The notes beneath the pieces were generated by a model. That model worked only from the letters and a program-made list of their open reading frames with translations. It made no database searches and was not told where the DNA came from. Positions 15,737 to 24,082 of a stretch of 62,896 bases of DNA are shown one piece after another. The DNA comes from Thermoproteota archaeon. GTDB taxonomy: Archaea > Thermoproteota > Thermoprotei_A > Sulfolobales > Ignicoccaceae. Numbering within the stretch: position 1 is the stretch's first letter; every line of letters starts with the position of its first letter. The position numbers and the translations under genes were made by a program. The DNA lies in NCBI GenBank assembly GCA_013154085.1, contig JAADDE010000036.1, forward strand, positions 1 through 62,896, written 5' to 3'.

Positions 15737-16322
15737 GTTTCTGATCCCTCTTCTTGGGTCTCTTCGCCTTAAGCACGTAGTCCGGCGAGACGAGCCTCTC
15801 CTCCACGCGCCCGCAGTAGGGGCACTGGAGCTGGTTCTCTATCTTGTACAACGGATGGCCGCAGTTCCCGCAGTATGCCAAGATCACTCCCAGCCTAGGC
15901 CCCTTCAATGTGAGCTGGTACGGCGGTCCGGCCAGCACCTTCACCTTTACCAAGTCTCCAGGTCTAACGGCGTCGTACAAGCTGTTTACCGGCTTGCCCA
16001 CTTGGCTTATGTGGAGGACTGCGCTGTACGCCCGGGCACTCAAGACCTCTTCCATGTTCCTGGCAACTCTCAGCTGAGCCAGCTCGTTCCTCATTGCAAC
16101 CACCTCGCCGTAGACTATCTCCTTAGGCTGAAGGAGCTTCTTCTCGGCGTTCGGTCCTCTAACCTCTACGAGGTAGTTCAGCATGTCTATCTTGACCGTC
16201 CCCGGGATGCTGGCCCTCACCAGCCCGTCGTCCTCGTAAGTCCCCGGTCCCGGCGCCAGCTCCTCTATCACGCACAGCGGGTCGCCGGGGACTACCTTAT
16301 CCCCGTTCTTCACAAACGGCAT
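15711..16322 (-). CDS. csl4: Exosome RNA-binding subunit Csl4
   Basis: A 203-residue cap subunit of the archaeal exosome. Order of domains: N-terminal region (MPFVKNGDKVVPGDPLCVIEELAPG), S1 domain in the middle (YGEVVAMRN...VLHISQVG...GDLVKVKVL, about 75-145), and a C-terminal zinc ribbon with CGNCG and CPYCG (about 158-180) followed by a basic tail. This is the classical Csl4 layout. Start ATG at 16322 is chosen because the upstream extension has no family similarity. It overlaps DUF2067 by 26 bases, an unusually long overlap for a conserved gene pair. Confidence 0.93.
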   Translation of the reverse strand: MPFVKNGDKVVPGDPLCVIEELAPGPGTYEDDGLVRASIPGTVKIDMLNYLVEVRGPNAEKKLLQPKEIVYGEVVAMRNELAQLRVARNMEEVLSARAYSAVLHISQVGKPVNSLYDAVRPGDLVKVKVLAGPPYQLTLKGPRLGVILAYCGNCGHPLYKIENQLQCPYCGRVEERLVSPDYVLKAKRPKKRDQKHEDKKVRH

Positions 16323-16373
16323 CTCGGGCCCCCTAAGGGCGGCCTGCGGCAACGAAATAAGGGGACTGGGAGC

Positions 16374-16817
16374 ATGAAGGTGAAGCTGAGGAATCCTACA
16401 TTTGTGGACGCGCGCCAGATATACGAGATAGAGAGGCGCTCGTTCGAGCACCCGCACCCGTTCTTGGTGATACTGAGCGAGGTTACCTTGCACAGCGACA
16501 CCAGCTTGGTGGCGGAGGTGGGAGGCAGGGTCGTGGGCTACGCCTTGGCCGCGAAGGAGGTGGGGAGGAAGCTCCACCTACTCAACTTGGCTGTTCACCC
16601 GGACTACCGGAGAATGGGAATAGGCAAGTTACTCCTTCAGTCCTTGGAGAAGCTGGCTAAAAGGAAGGGCTTGAAGGAAATATACTTAGAGGTTGAGGAA
16701 GACAACGAGGTTGCCAAGAGCTTGTACAAGAAGCTGGGCTACGTTGAAAAGGGAAGAATTAAGGAGTACTACCCCTGGGGCAAGAACGCCATAGTTATGG
16801 TCAAGAAGATATCTTAA
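16374..16817 (+). CDS. RimI/Ard1-like N-terminal acetyltransferase
   Basis: A 147-residue GNAT-fold enzyme. The acetyl-CoA-binding loop RRMGIGKLLL (about 82-91) and the LAVHPDYR strand before it are typical, as is the LEVEEDNEVAKSLYKKLGY segment. It matches the archaeal Ard1/RimI proteins that acetylate protein N-termini. ATG at 16374 follows GGGGACTGGGAGC. It is divergent from csl4 and overlaps convergently by 17 bases with the next gene. Confidence 0.92.
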   Translation: MKVKLRNPTFVDARQIYEIERRSFEHPHPFLVILSEVTLHSDTSLVAEVGGRVVGYALAAKEVGRKLHLLNLAVHPDYRRMGIGKLLLQSLEKLAKRKGLKEIYLEVEEDNEVAKSLYKKLGYVEKGRIKEYYPWGKNAIVMVKKIS

Positions 16818-17244
16818 TGCCCGCCTCCTCAGCTATCCTCGTCAAGCCGGGGAACGGGCAAGATCCCTTGGCCTTAACCCCCTCCGGCCTGACCTCCGCC
16901 TCGAAGCTCCCAGAGGTCCCTCCCGCCTCCACGAAGAGGCGGGGGCTGACGTGGGAGCGGGCCACGCTGAGGAAGCCTTCGCCTATGCACTTCCTAAGCT
17001 TCAAGGCACCTTCCCCGAACATCTCCCTCCAGAGCTCCTCGGGCGCGCGGGTGGTCAAGTAAACCTCGGTAACCTTCTCGGTGCACCTCACCTCGGCCAG
17101 GGGGCCCTCCGCGTCCAGCGCTTGGATCGCCTTCACTCCGCCGCCTTCTAGGAAGTCCACGAACTCTAGGTACTTTTTCATTATTTCGATTATTTCTCCG
17201 GGCTCTGCCTTGCAAGCGAGCACCCTAGGGCCCAGCATCCTCAA
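16801..17244 (-). CDS. Unknown 147-residue protein
   Basis: Not recognised. The protein starts with a beta-like segment (GPRVLACKAEPGEI), has a helix with EIMKKYLEFVDFLEGGG and ends EEAGIKISS. It contains four spaced cysteines without clear metal-site spacing, and no membrane segment. A real gene is supported by codon-like composition and tight fit between neighbours; the start could be ATG at 17244 or 17238. Function cannot be inferred from context. Confidence 0.6.
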   Translation of the reverse strand: MRMLGPRVLACKAEPGEIIEIMKKYLEFVDFLEGGGVKAIQALDAEGPLAEVRCTEKVTEVYLTTRAPEELWREMFGEGALKLRKCIGEGFLSVARSHVSPRLFVEAGGTSGSFEAEVRPEGVKAKGSCPFPGLTRIAEEAGIKISS

Positions 17245-17304
17245 GCTCCGCGCGGAAGGCCTCAGAGTTCCTTATAATGCTCCCACGGTAGGTGCGCGCG
17301 GCTG

Positions 17305-18231
17305 ATGCCTATTGTGTGGGTGGGCGACGCTATAGGCAACACGCCGGCCGTTCTGTTAAGAAAGGTTTTGAAAGGTCCCGGTAAGGTCATGTTGAAGCTC
17401 GAGTTCATGAATCCGAGCGGAAGCATAAAGGACCGCCCCGCCCTCTTCATGATTCTCGAGGCGGAGAGGGCGGGCCTTCTTAAGCCCGGCTCCACCATAG
17501 TGGAGCCCTCCTCGGGCAACACGGCGCTCTCGCTGGCAATGCTCGCCGCTGCCAGGGGCTACAAGATGGTGGCGGTGGTGCCCGAAGGAACGAGCGACCA
17601 GAAGGTTAAGCTCATGAAGCTCTTGGGCGCAGAGGTGATCTTCTCGAAGGCCGGCGTTCCCTTGGGCCACCCGGACCACCACTACACCTTGGCCCAGAGG
17701 CTTGCAAAAGAGAACGGGTGGGTGATGCTGGACCAGTACAAGAATGAAGCCAACATAAAAGCCCATTACACCACGACGGGGCCGGAGGTGCTGAGGCAGG
17801 CTAAGGAGCTTATGGGCGGAATAGATGCCTTTGTGGCCGGAATAGGGACGGGGGGCACGATAATAGGCGTGGGCAGGTACTTGAAGGAGAGGCTCGGCGA
17901 CGTGAAAATAGTAGCTGTAATTCCTAAGGGAACGAAAATAGGCGAGGTCTTCGGAATAGAGGGATCGCGCTTGAAGCACGCGATAGAGGGGCTGACGGCA
18001 ATGCCCGTGAGCACGCTGGTTCAGAAGCATAAGGACGTCATTGACGAAGTCATAGAAGTTGACGACGACAGCGCCTTCGAGCTCGCCAAGAGGCTGGCGG
18101 CCGAAGAGGGGCTTCTGGTGGGCCTGAGCGCCGGGGCGAACGTGGCCGGCGCTCTGAAGCTGGCCGAGGAGGGTCTGAGGGTCGCCACAGTCGCGCCCGA
18201 CGGCGCCATTAGGTACTTGGACCGGCTCTGA
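17305..18231 (+). CDS. PLP-dependent cysteine synthase family protein
   Basis: A 308-residue fold-type II PLP enzyme. The lysine that binds PLP is in NPSGSIKDRPA (Lys 42). The substrate loop EPSSGNTALSLAM (about 67-79), the phosphate-binding GIGTGGTIIGVGRYL (about 179-193) and GLSAGANVAGALKLA near the C-terminus match O-acetylserine or O-phosphoserine sulfhydrylases. It would make cysteine from an activated serine and sulfide. Which activated serine it uses cannot be read safely. ATG start. It overlaps convergently with the V4R gene by 23 bases. Confidence 0.9.
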   Translation: MPIVWVGDAIGNTPAVLLRKVLKGPGKVMLKLEFMNPSGSIKDRPALFMILEAERAGLLKPGSTIVEPSSGNTALSLAMLAAARGYKMVAVVPEGTSDQKVKLMKLLGAEVIFSKAGVPLGHPDHHYTLAQRLAKENGWVMLDQYKNEANIKAHYTTTGPEVLRQAKELMGGIDAFVAGIGTGGTIIGVGRYLKERLGDVKIVAVIPKGTKIGEVFGIEGSRLKHAIEGLTAMPVSTLVQKHKDVIDEVIEVDDDSAFELAKRLAAEEGLLVGLSAGANVAGALKLAEEGLRVATVAPDGAIRYLDRL

Positions 18232-18718
18232 CCTCGAACTCGCAGTGCGGATCCCCTTTGGCCTCGCACCTCAGCTCCTTCACGTCCACCCTCCTCTCCC
18301 AAGACCCCTCCAGCCAGCCGGCCAAGAAGCCCGCCACCGCCGAGTCTACGGGCTTCCTCTTACCTTTCAAGGAAGATCCAAATAACAAGCCCCTTCCGCG
18401 CACTAGGAGCTTCTCTCCCTCTCTAACCACTTGCAACTCCTCGGCGTAGCCGTAGTCCTTGAGCATCTTAAGTGCCGCGTCCAGCGCCTCCTCAGCCTTC
18501 AAGATCCCCTCTCTCCTCAGCTCCTTGGCGCGCTCCTTCGCCACCTTCTTGATTATGTTATAAATGAATGCGTTGGCTGTCCCTATAACCTTCTCGAGGC
18601 CCTCGTAGAGCGCGACAACCATCTTTCTATCAGCCATTATAATTCCCTTTTCCAATTCTTTCTCTATGCGTTTAAGATCTGTAATGCTGATGTTCATATT
18701 TTTAACAACCTCGGACAT
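18209..18718 (-). CDS. V4R (4-vinyl reductase) domain protein
   Basis: A 169-residue protein. The C-terminal half carries the V4R signature: VAGFLAGWLEGSW followed by CEAKGDPHCEFEV. The N-terminal part has two long helices. V4R domains bind hydrophobic ligands and occur in regulators and in bacteriochlorophyll enzymes; here it is a stand-alone sensor-like protein of unknown ligand. The start at 18718 is decided by the promoter: a strong TATA sequence lies 38 bases upstream and would fall inside a longer reading from 18769. Confidence 0.8.
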   Translation of the reverse strand: MSEVVKNMNISITDLKRIEKELEKGIIMADRKMVVALYEGLEKVIGTANAFIYNIIKKVAKERAKELRREGILKAEEALDAALKMLKDYGYAEELQVVREGEKLLVRGRGLLFGSSLKGKRKPVDSAVAGFLAGWLEGSWERRVDVKELRCEAKGDPHCEFEVRAGPST

Positions 18719-18749
18719 GTTCTTAACCCGTGAGGGTCCACAAACACGT

Positions 18750-18762
18750 ATATTTAAATTTT
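18750..18762 (-). promoter_or_regulatory. TATA box for the V4R gene
   Basis: AAATTTAAATATA on the minus strand, centred about 38 bases before the ATG at 18718. This predicts a leader of about 10 bases and sets the start codon of the gene. Confidence 0.6.
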
Positions 18763-18854
18763 TCTGCACGGTGACCGGATCAGCTTTTTAGCTTTGAGGG
18801 CGAGGGGGCGCTGGACCACTTAATTTCCTCCTCCGTCGGGGAGGGTAGGAAGCC

Positions 18855-20012
18855 ATGCCGGCCAACTTGACTCCCGAAGCCCAAGCGAAGCTGGCAGAGT
18901 ACTCAGAGGCGAAAACCGTAGAGGCCAAGATAAAGGCCTTAGAGGAGTTCTTGAAGGTCGCCCCGAAGCACAAGGGCGCTGAGAACTTGCTCTACTGGGC
19001 CCGGAGGAGGCTGGCCGAGCTCAAGGAGCAGCTGGAGACGGAGAGGAGGAAGAAGAAGGGAGGGCGCAACCCGTTCGTAGTAGAGAAGGAGGGAGCAGCC
19101 CAAGTGGTGCTCTTCGGAATCCCCAACTCGGGAAAGAGCAGCATAATTGCCGCCACCACGAGAGCTAAGGTGGAAATTTCGCCCAGGCCCTACACCACCC
19201 TCGTGCCCGCTGTGGGGATGATGCCATATGAGGACATCCACTTCCAGCTCGTGGAGGCTCCGGGAGTGGCGCCCGGAGTTGGATGGCTCCACCGGAGCGT
19301 CGGGCTCGTTAGGAACGCGGACCTCGTAGCGCTGGTGCTGGACTTGAGCTTGAATCCAATCAAGCAGTACAAGTACTTGAAGGAACTGCTGGAAGAAAGC
19401 GGAGTGGTTTTGAAGAAGCCCGAGGGAAGGGTCGAGATAAACAGAGAGAGGGCCGGCGGCATAAAGGTCGTAATAATGGGCGAGCTGGTGGACGGAGACG
19501 TCGATGAAGTGAAGAACATGCTGAGGGCTTACAGGATACACAGTGCTACGGTTAAGATCTTCGGCAAAGTGAGCATGGACGACGTGGAGAAGGCTATACT
19601 GGGCACCCACCAGTACAAGCCGTCTGTCATAATACTGAACAAGGCAGACGTGCCGGGAGCGGAGGAGAAGGTAAAAGAGTTCTTAAAAGAGTACGGGGGC
19701 GAGGCCCCTGTTCTGGTGGTCTCAGCTAAGGAGAGGAGGGGGCTGGAGGAGCTCGGGCCGACCTTCTTTAAGGTTCTGGAGTTGGTGAGGGTGTACACGA
19801 AGAGGCCCAACGGACCCAAGGCGGACAAGCCGCTGATACTGAAGAAGGGGGCCACCGTGGAGGACGTGGCAAGATCTATTCATTCGAGAATGGTTGAAGG
19901 GTTCAAGTTCGCCAAGGTTTGGGGACCCTCCGCCAAGTACCCGGGGGAGAGGGTAGGGCTGGAGCACGAGGTGGCGGACGGGGACGTGGTGGAGATACAC
20001 TACAAGGGTTAG
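18855..20012 (+). CDS. DRG/OBG-type GTPase with TGS domain
   Basis: A 385-residue GTPase of the DRG group. N-terminal helical region (1-75), G domain with G1 GIPNSGKSS (about 88-96), G2/G3 region PYTTLVPAVGMM and VEAPGVAPGVG (where DRG proteins have DTPG), G4 NKAD (about 262-265) and G5 SAKERRG, then a C-terminal TGS domain (about 305-385) ending VADGDVVEIHYKG. Archaeal DRG proteins associate with ribosomes or RNA. The G3 motif reads EAPG rather than DTPG, a change worth noting. ATG start. Confidence 0.92.
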   Translation: MPANLTPEAQAKLAEYSEAKTVEAKIKALEEFLKVAPKHKGAENLLYWARRRLAELKEQLETERRKKKGGRNPFVVEKEGAAQVVLFGIPNSGKSSIIAATTRAKVEISPRPYTTLVPAVGMMPYEDIHFQLVEAPGVAPGVGWLHRSVGLVRNADLVALVLDLSLNPIKQYKYLKELLEESGVVLKKPEGRVEINRERAGGIKVVIMGELVDGDVDEVKNMLRAYRIHSATVKIFGKVSMDDVEKAILGTHQYKPSVIILNKADVPGAEEKVKEFLKEYGGEAPVLVVSAKERRGLEELGPTFFKVLELVRVYTKRPNGPKADKPLILKKGATVEDVARSIHSRMVEGFKFAKVWGPSAKYPGERVGLEHEVADGDVVEIHYKG

Positions 20013-21097
20013 GGCAACAAGTACCTCAAGGCCTTCAAGAACAAGAGCGCGAACTTCTTGACTCTCATCTCGCCAATTATTTCCCTAACGCTCCTCAAGT
20101 GGTTGTCGTACTCGCTTATCCTCCACTCCTCCCCGTCGAGCTCCGAGAAGAGCCTCTCGTAAAACCTCTGAGGCGCCCCGTGGAGCAACCTAGCCACGGC
20201 CGTCTCGGCATAGAGCCTCGGCACTATTTTGTACGCCTTGATGGGCCTATTCAAGTTCCCCGGGAGCTTCTTCGCCACGTCGAGGGAGGGATAAAGGCCT
20301 CCGCCGGTGACGGGCTTGTTCAGCCCGGCCGCGTCGCCGGCGCTACAGACGGCCCTCAAGCACGGGGCCAAGACTGGAGGACCAGTCTGTATTACTCCCC
20401 CGTACCGCTTAACCGCCTCTCCCTCCACCAGCCCCCTCCTCCTGGCGACCTCCAGCGTAGAGGAGAGCAGCTTCTCCACGTTATACCCTCTGACCGCGGC
20501 AGTGCCCACCACAGCTTTCTCCTCCAGCATCACGACCCACGCGAAGAAGCCCGGAGCCAGCGCCTTGTCGAACCATACCTCCACCCTTCCCGGGTGCGCC
20601 GCCCTTCCCCTCACCTCAACGTTGAGGCCGTACAACCTCCTCGGCCTAGCAGCTATCCCCAGCCTCGAGGAGAGCTCGGCCCTCCAGCCCTCTGCGAGGA
20701 AGACTCTGTCGAAGCTCTGACCGTGCACAGAGCCCTTCGGCGTGACATCCGTGATCAGCTTCACCCTCCACTCAACTCCCATAGATAGGGCTGTCTCGAG
20801 CATCTCCTCTTCTAGCCTCTTCCGGTCCAGCCTGACGGCGAAGTCCTTGGGTCCCTTGAGCGTTACCCCCTTGCCGGAAGGAAGGCCTATGAAGAATTCG
20901 CTCAAGTCTCCTTCCTTAACCGACTTGCTGACGTAGCTCCCAAGCTCCTCCCACACCCTGCCGGAAACTATGCCGGTGCAGTGCTCCGGAACGCCGACCT
21001 CCTCATGTTCCTCGAACAGCGTCACCTTCGCAGCTCTCGAGAGCTTTATGGAGGTCGCAAGGCCCGCGAAGCCCGCGCCCACGACAGCTACCCTCAC
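20009..21097 (-). CDS. Geranylgeranyl reductase-like flavoprotein
   Basis: An FAD-dependent oxidoreductase of the GGR family that saturates isoprenoid chains of archaeal lipids. Dinucleotide-binding VAVVGAGFAGLATSIKLS at the N-terminus, the family motif EHCTGIVS near residue 40 (GGRs have a conserved Cys-x-G here), APGFFAWVV near the middle and CSAGDAAGLNKPVTGGGLYPS in the C-terminal FAD segment. About 362 residues from GTG 21097, chosen because GGTGGAG lies just upstream and the Rossmann strand follows at once; 21106 and 21124 are alternatives. It overlaps the GTPase gene end by four bases. Substrate specificity is inferred. Confidence 0.82.
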   Translation of the reverse strand: MRVAVVGAGFAGLATSIKLSRAAKVTLFEEHEEVGVPEHCTGIVSGRVWEELGSYVSKSVKEGDLSEFFIGLPSGKGVTLKGPKDFAVRLDRKRLEEEMLETALSMGVEWRVKLITDVTPKGSVHGQSFDRVFLAEGWRAELSSRLGIAARPRRLYGLNVEVRGRAAHPGRVEVWFDKALAPGFFAWVVMLEEKAVVGTAAVRGYNVEKLLSSTLEVARRRGLVEGEAVKRYGGVIQTGPPVLAPCLRAVCSAGDAAGLNKPVTGGGLYPSLDVAKKLPGNLNRPIKAYKIVPRLYAETAVARLLHGAPQRFYERLFSELDGEEWRISEYDNHLRSVREIIGEMRVKKFALLFLKALRYLLP

Positions 21098-21147
21098 CGT
21101 CTCCACCGAAAAATAAGCTCGCACAATGGTTAGAAAGGGGGGTCTAG

Positions 21148-21759
21148 GTGCTCTCCGGCCTAACGACCAAGTACGTCCGCCTCCGACGGCCGCTGGTGGC
21201 CGGCATACTGGCCCCGAGCACGGCGGACAAAGTGGTCAGAGAGGGAATAATGAGCTACTTGGAGGTTATACCAGCCAAAAAGGCATTGGCGTCCACGTAC
21301 TTCCCCTTCGGATATCAAATGAAGGGCGATGTAGCTATAGCTCCGATGCTCTTTCCCGGAAAGAGCGCAGAGGTCTTGGGGACCCTCAGAGCAAGGGGAA
21401 ACGTGCTGGTAATTTCTGAGCCAATAATGAAAGATGGAGTTTACGTCTTCAGCGGGATTATGCTGGCCTTTGAGACTCAGTTTATAGGCAACATGGCTTG
21501 GCACGTGGCCAAGGCAGGCTACCCTCCGCTCTCCGAGGGCAGGGAGCCCCTCTACCGCTCCCCTCCGCTCTTAGCAACCTTGGAGTCCGTCGTTAGCGGC
21601 GAGGGATTGTACGTCCACAGCTCTGAGGTGGTGCCTATAAGCGTGGACTCGCTGGCACCCGTCCCTTTAGCTCTGCTGGGCCTAGCCTCTTGGAGGAGGG
21701 GGAGGCTTGCTGCCCGTAAAGAGGGTGAGGAAGGACGCGAAGATCCCGGAGAGGGCTAA
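21148..21759 (+). CDS. Unknown protein upstream of dUTPase
   Basis: A 203-residue protein that I do not recognise. It is rich in small hydrophobic and proline residues with segments such as GIMSYLEVIPAKKALASTYFPFGY and FSGIMLAFETQFIGNMAWHV, and ends in a charged tail. GTG at 21148 follows AAAGGGGGG. The last 53 bases overlap the start of the dUTPase gene in another frame, so the charged tail may be a by-product of that overlap. Probably soluble or membrane-associated; no motif allows a function to be named. Confidence 0.55.
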   Translation: MLSGLTTKYVRLRRPLVAGILAPSTADKVVREGIMSYLEVIPAKKALASTYFPFGYQMKGDVAIAPMLFPGKSAEVLGTLRARGNVLVISEPIMKDGVYVFSGIMLAFETQFIGNMAWHVAKAGYPPLSEGREPLYRSPPLLATLESVVSGEGLYVHSSEVVPISVDSLAPVPLALLGLASWRRGRLAARKEGEEGREDPGEG

Positions 21760-22120
21760 CCCGTGGGACGCCGGGCTTGACCTACACGCCGCCGAGGAGG
21801 TGTCGGTGCGCCCGGGGGAGATAAAGGCGGTCCCGACCGGAATAGCCGTGGCGATACCGCGCGGCTTCGTGGGAATAATTAAGGATAGGTCGTCGCGGGC
21901 CCTCAAGGGCCTCCACACGCTGGCCGGCGTCATCGATCCGGGATATAGGGACGAGCTCAAGGTAGTTGTTGCCAACTTAAGCAACAAGGAAGTTCTTATA
22001 AAGAAGGGCGAGAGGTTCGCACAGCTCTTGATCGTCCCAGTGGCTTACTTAGAGCCGGCTGAAGTTGAAGAGCTTCCCCCAAACGACGGGAGGAGGGGAG
22101 GCTTCGGCTCGACCGGGTGA
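21707..22120 (+). CDS. dut: dUTP diphosphatase
   Basis: A 137-residue trimeric-type dUTPase that removes dUTP and supplies dUMP. All five motifs are visible: DAGLDLHAA, KDRSSRALKG, GVIDPGYRDEL, ERFAQLLIVP and the C-terminal GRRGGFGSTG. The TTG start at 21707 follows GGAGG and gives the family-typical N-terminus (LPVKRVRKDAKIPERA). It overlaps the upstream gene by 53 bases and is likely co-transcribed with it. Confidence 0.95.
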   Translation: MLPVKRVRKDAKIPERANPWDAGLDLHAAEEVSVRPGEIKAVPTGIAVAIPRGFVGIIKDRSSRALKGLHTLAGVIDPGYRDELKVVVANLSNKEVLIKKGERFAQLLIVPVAYLEPAEVEELPPNDGRRGGFGSTG

Positions 22121-22179
22121 GGAGGTGGTCCGGGTCGCGAGGGGTGAGCGGGCCTTTTGGCCCCCCTAGCCGACGGCCC

Positions 22180-22980
22180 TTACTTGCCGAACCTCCTCTG
22201 CCTCCTCTGATAGTCCCTAATCGCGCGTAAGATGTCTATCCTCCTTATCTCGGGCCAGTATATGTTCGCGAAGTAGAGCTCGCTGTAAGCGGACTGCCAG
22301 AGCAAGAAGTTGCTTATCCTTTCCTCCCCGCTGGTCCTAATTATCAAGTCCGGGTCGGGGAGGTCTTGGGTGTACAAGTGCTTAGTTATGGTTTCTTCGT
22401 CTATCTCGTCCGGCTCCAGCTCTCCGCGCTTCACCTTCCTCGCTATTTCCCTCACGGCGTCCACTATCTCCTGCCTCCCGCCGTAGCATACTGCTATGTT
22501 AATGACTCTGTCGCCGTAATCCTTCGTAACTTCCATGACTTCCTCGGCCGCTTTCCTCAAGTGCTCCGGCCACAGATTGCACCTCCCTATCACCCTCACC
22601 TTCACCCTGTTTTTGTGGACTATGGGTTCCTTCGCCAGCTCCAAGAGGCCCCCGGCTATTAGCTCGTAGAGCTTCTCCCGCTCCTCCGGGCTCCGCCTAA
22701 TGCAGTTCTCCGTAGACATTGCAAATACAGTAACTACTTCTATTCCCAGATCGAGGAGCCATGTGAGGACCTCCCTCATCTTCTTGTAACCTTCCTTGTG
22801 GCCGAGCCACTCCTTCAGCCCCTTCATGCGGGCCCAGCGCCGGTTTCCATCCGGAATTATGCCAACGTGACGGGGGAGGTGCTCTCTGGAGCTCAGTATT
22901 TCTGCTTCCAGCTTTTTCTCGTACAAGCTGTACAGCGGTTTGGCGGCCGTCGAGAAGGCTCGCCACAGCCTCAGCGACAT
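22180..22980 (-). CDS. uppS: cis-Prenyltransferase (undecaprenyl diphosphate synthase family)
   Basis: About 266 residues from ATG 22980. Condenses isopentenyl diphosphate with cis geometry to make the long dolichol-type lipid carrier used in protein glycosylation. Motifs: HVGIIPDGNRRWAR (Asp about 44 binds the diphosphate), TVFAMSTENCIRRS, GDRVINIAVCYGGRQEI, and PDLIIRTSGEERISNFLLWQSAYSE with the RxSxE.R..NF signature. A TATA-like CTATTTAAT lies about 60 bases upstream. A slightly earlier TTG is an alternative start. Connects with the glycan genes at the end of the window. Confidence 0.93.
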   Translation of the reverse strand: MSLRLWRAFSTAAKPLYSLYEKKLEAEILSSREHLPRHVGIIPDGNRRWARMKGLKEWLGHKEGYKKMREVLTWLLDLGIEVVTVFAMSTENCIRRSPEEREKLYELIAGGLLELAKEPIVHKNRVKVRVIGRCNLWPEHLRKAAEEVMEVTKDYGDRVINIAVCYGGRQEIVDAVREIARKVKRGELEPDEIDEETITKHLYTQDLPDPDLIIRTSGEERISNFLLWQSAYSELYFANIYWPEIRRIDILRAIRDYQRRQRRFGK

Positions 22981-23115
22981 CGGCGCGGCTCTAGCTGGCA
23001 ACGCATTGGCTCCCGTCTCCGCTCGTAGTCTTACGCAGATTAAATAGTGATAAGGTAATGAACGGGAGTCAACGCAGGTCGCTGGTAGGAAGGTGCGTGG
23101 TGGCGGGGCCCCGCT

Positions 23116-23192
23116 TGGTAGCGGGGGGTGGATTTGAACCACCGACCTCGGGGTTATGAGCCCCGCGGGCTACCAGGCTGCCCTACCCCGCT
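23116..23192 (-). tRNA. Initiator tRNA-Met (CAT)
   Basis: Full cloverleaf of 77 bases with encoded CCA. The 5' AGCGGGG pairs with CCCCGCT, giving the A1-U72 pair of archaeal initiators. The anticodon stem CGGGG/CCCCG contains the three consecutive G-C pairs of initiator tRNAs and the loop is CTCATAA, anticodon CAT. T arm GGTTCAAATCC. No intron. Confidence 0.95.
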
Positions 23193-23228
23193 AGGTCTCC
23201 CCGCCGCAGTTCCGTCACCGCACGGGCC

Positions 23229-23240
23229 TAATAAATTTAT
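23229..23240 (-). promoter_or_regulatory. TATA element for initiator tRNA
   Basis: GATAAATTTATTAGG on the minus strand lies about 43 bases before the tRNA and directly after the stop of the pilin-like gene. It is nearly palindromic (AAATTTATT) and A/T-rich in a GC-rich setting. Confidence 0.4.
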
Positions 23241-24049
23241 CACATAACGCCTATCGGGACGAGCACCCTGGTTACGACCCCTCCTACGGTTACCTCGACA
23301 GCTAGAGAATCGAGCACCAGAGCGTTTACGTTGGGGCACCACACCAAGAGGGTCCACGTGCCGGAGGATATCGTGACCGTCCCGTAGGCCGGGAGCCGGG
23401 CGAAGGTGCCGTTTATCGGATAGTATATCGCGGCCACGTCTCCCTTTAGGTTTCTGAAAGCGGCGTTGGTAGAGGTATACTGCACCTCGGTCTCCACCAA
23501 GGTCGGCGCTGGCTGGAAGACCGTCACGTAACCCGGGAGCACGGTCGCCCACGGGTCAGCGGCCGCGTTGCCGTATCTTCCGACCCCCAAGTTGAGGGAC
23601 GTCGCTAGGTCCACGCTGCCGGTTCCCGGTAGCGCGTTGCACCGGCCTAGGAAGAGCGCTCCCGGCGGCGGGGCATCAGCGTCGTCCGCGATGGCCCTCG
23701 CGTTGCCGTAATAGCCGAAGGCACACATCCCGGGTTCCTCCAAAGCATAGGGGACGAAGGACGTTATCGAGCAGAGCGCCGCGCCACCTCCCTTCACCAC
23801 CACGGAGCTCACGGAAGCGCCGCCTTGGGTGGTGTACTGCAACGCAACGAAGACCCCTAATCCGCTGCACCGCCCGCCGTAGCAGTCGGCCCAGAACGTT
23901 TGAACCGAGGAAGGCATGAGGGGCTTCGTGAACTGGAACTCGGCCAGAGAGGCCATCAAGTTGGCGGTCCATACATAGAGTACGGCAGTCAAGAGCACAG
24001 AAATCGCGATCAATATGAGCTCTGATACTATGGGGGATATGCCCTTCAC
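23240..24049 (-). CDS. Type IV pilin/archaellin-like surface protein
   Basis: A 269-residue protein with a class III signal peptide: short basic start MKG, then ISPIVSELILIAISVLLTAV, the hydrophobic helix that forms the core of archaeal type IV filaments; a prepilin peptidase of the PibD type would cut after Gly 3. The rest (about 40-269) is beta-rich, with seven cysteines, high Gly/Ala/Val/Pro and little charge, as expected for an extracellular domain. Ignicoccus hospitalis carries adhesion fibres made of a type-IV-pilin-like protein; whether this gene is that one or a minor pilin cannot be decided here. No pilus ATPase or platform gene is adjacent. Confidence 0.85.
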   Translation of the reverse strand: MKGISPIVSELILIAISVLLTAVLYVWTANLMASLAEFQFTKPLMPSSVQTFWADCYGGRCSGLGVFVALQYTTQGGASVSSVVVKGGGAALCSITSFVPYALEEPGMCAFGYYGNARAIADDADAPPPGALFLGRCNALPGTGSVDLATSLNLGVGRYGNAAADPWATVLPGYVTVFQPAPTLVETEVQYTSTNAAFRNLKGDVAAIYYPINGTFARLPAYGTVTISSGTWTLLVWCPNVNALVLDSLAVEVTVGGVVTRVLVPIGVM

Positions 24050-24082
24050 TATCTGGGCCCTTGAGGAGGAGGGCTAAGGATG

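Noticed and set aside
15714-16373. Plus-strand open frame of about 220 codons before the acetyltransferase
   Set aside because: It is the antisense of csl4, whose S1 and zinc-ribbon motifs are clear. The acetyltransferase starts at 16374.
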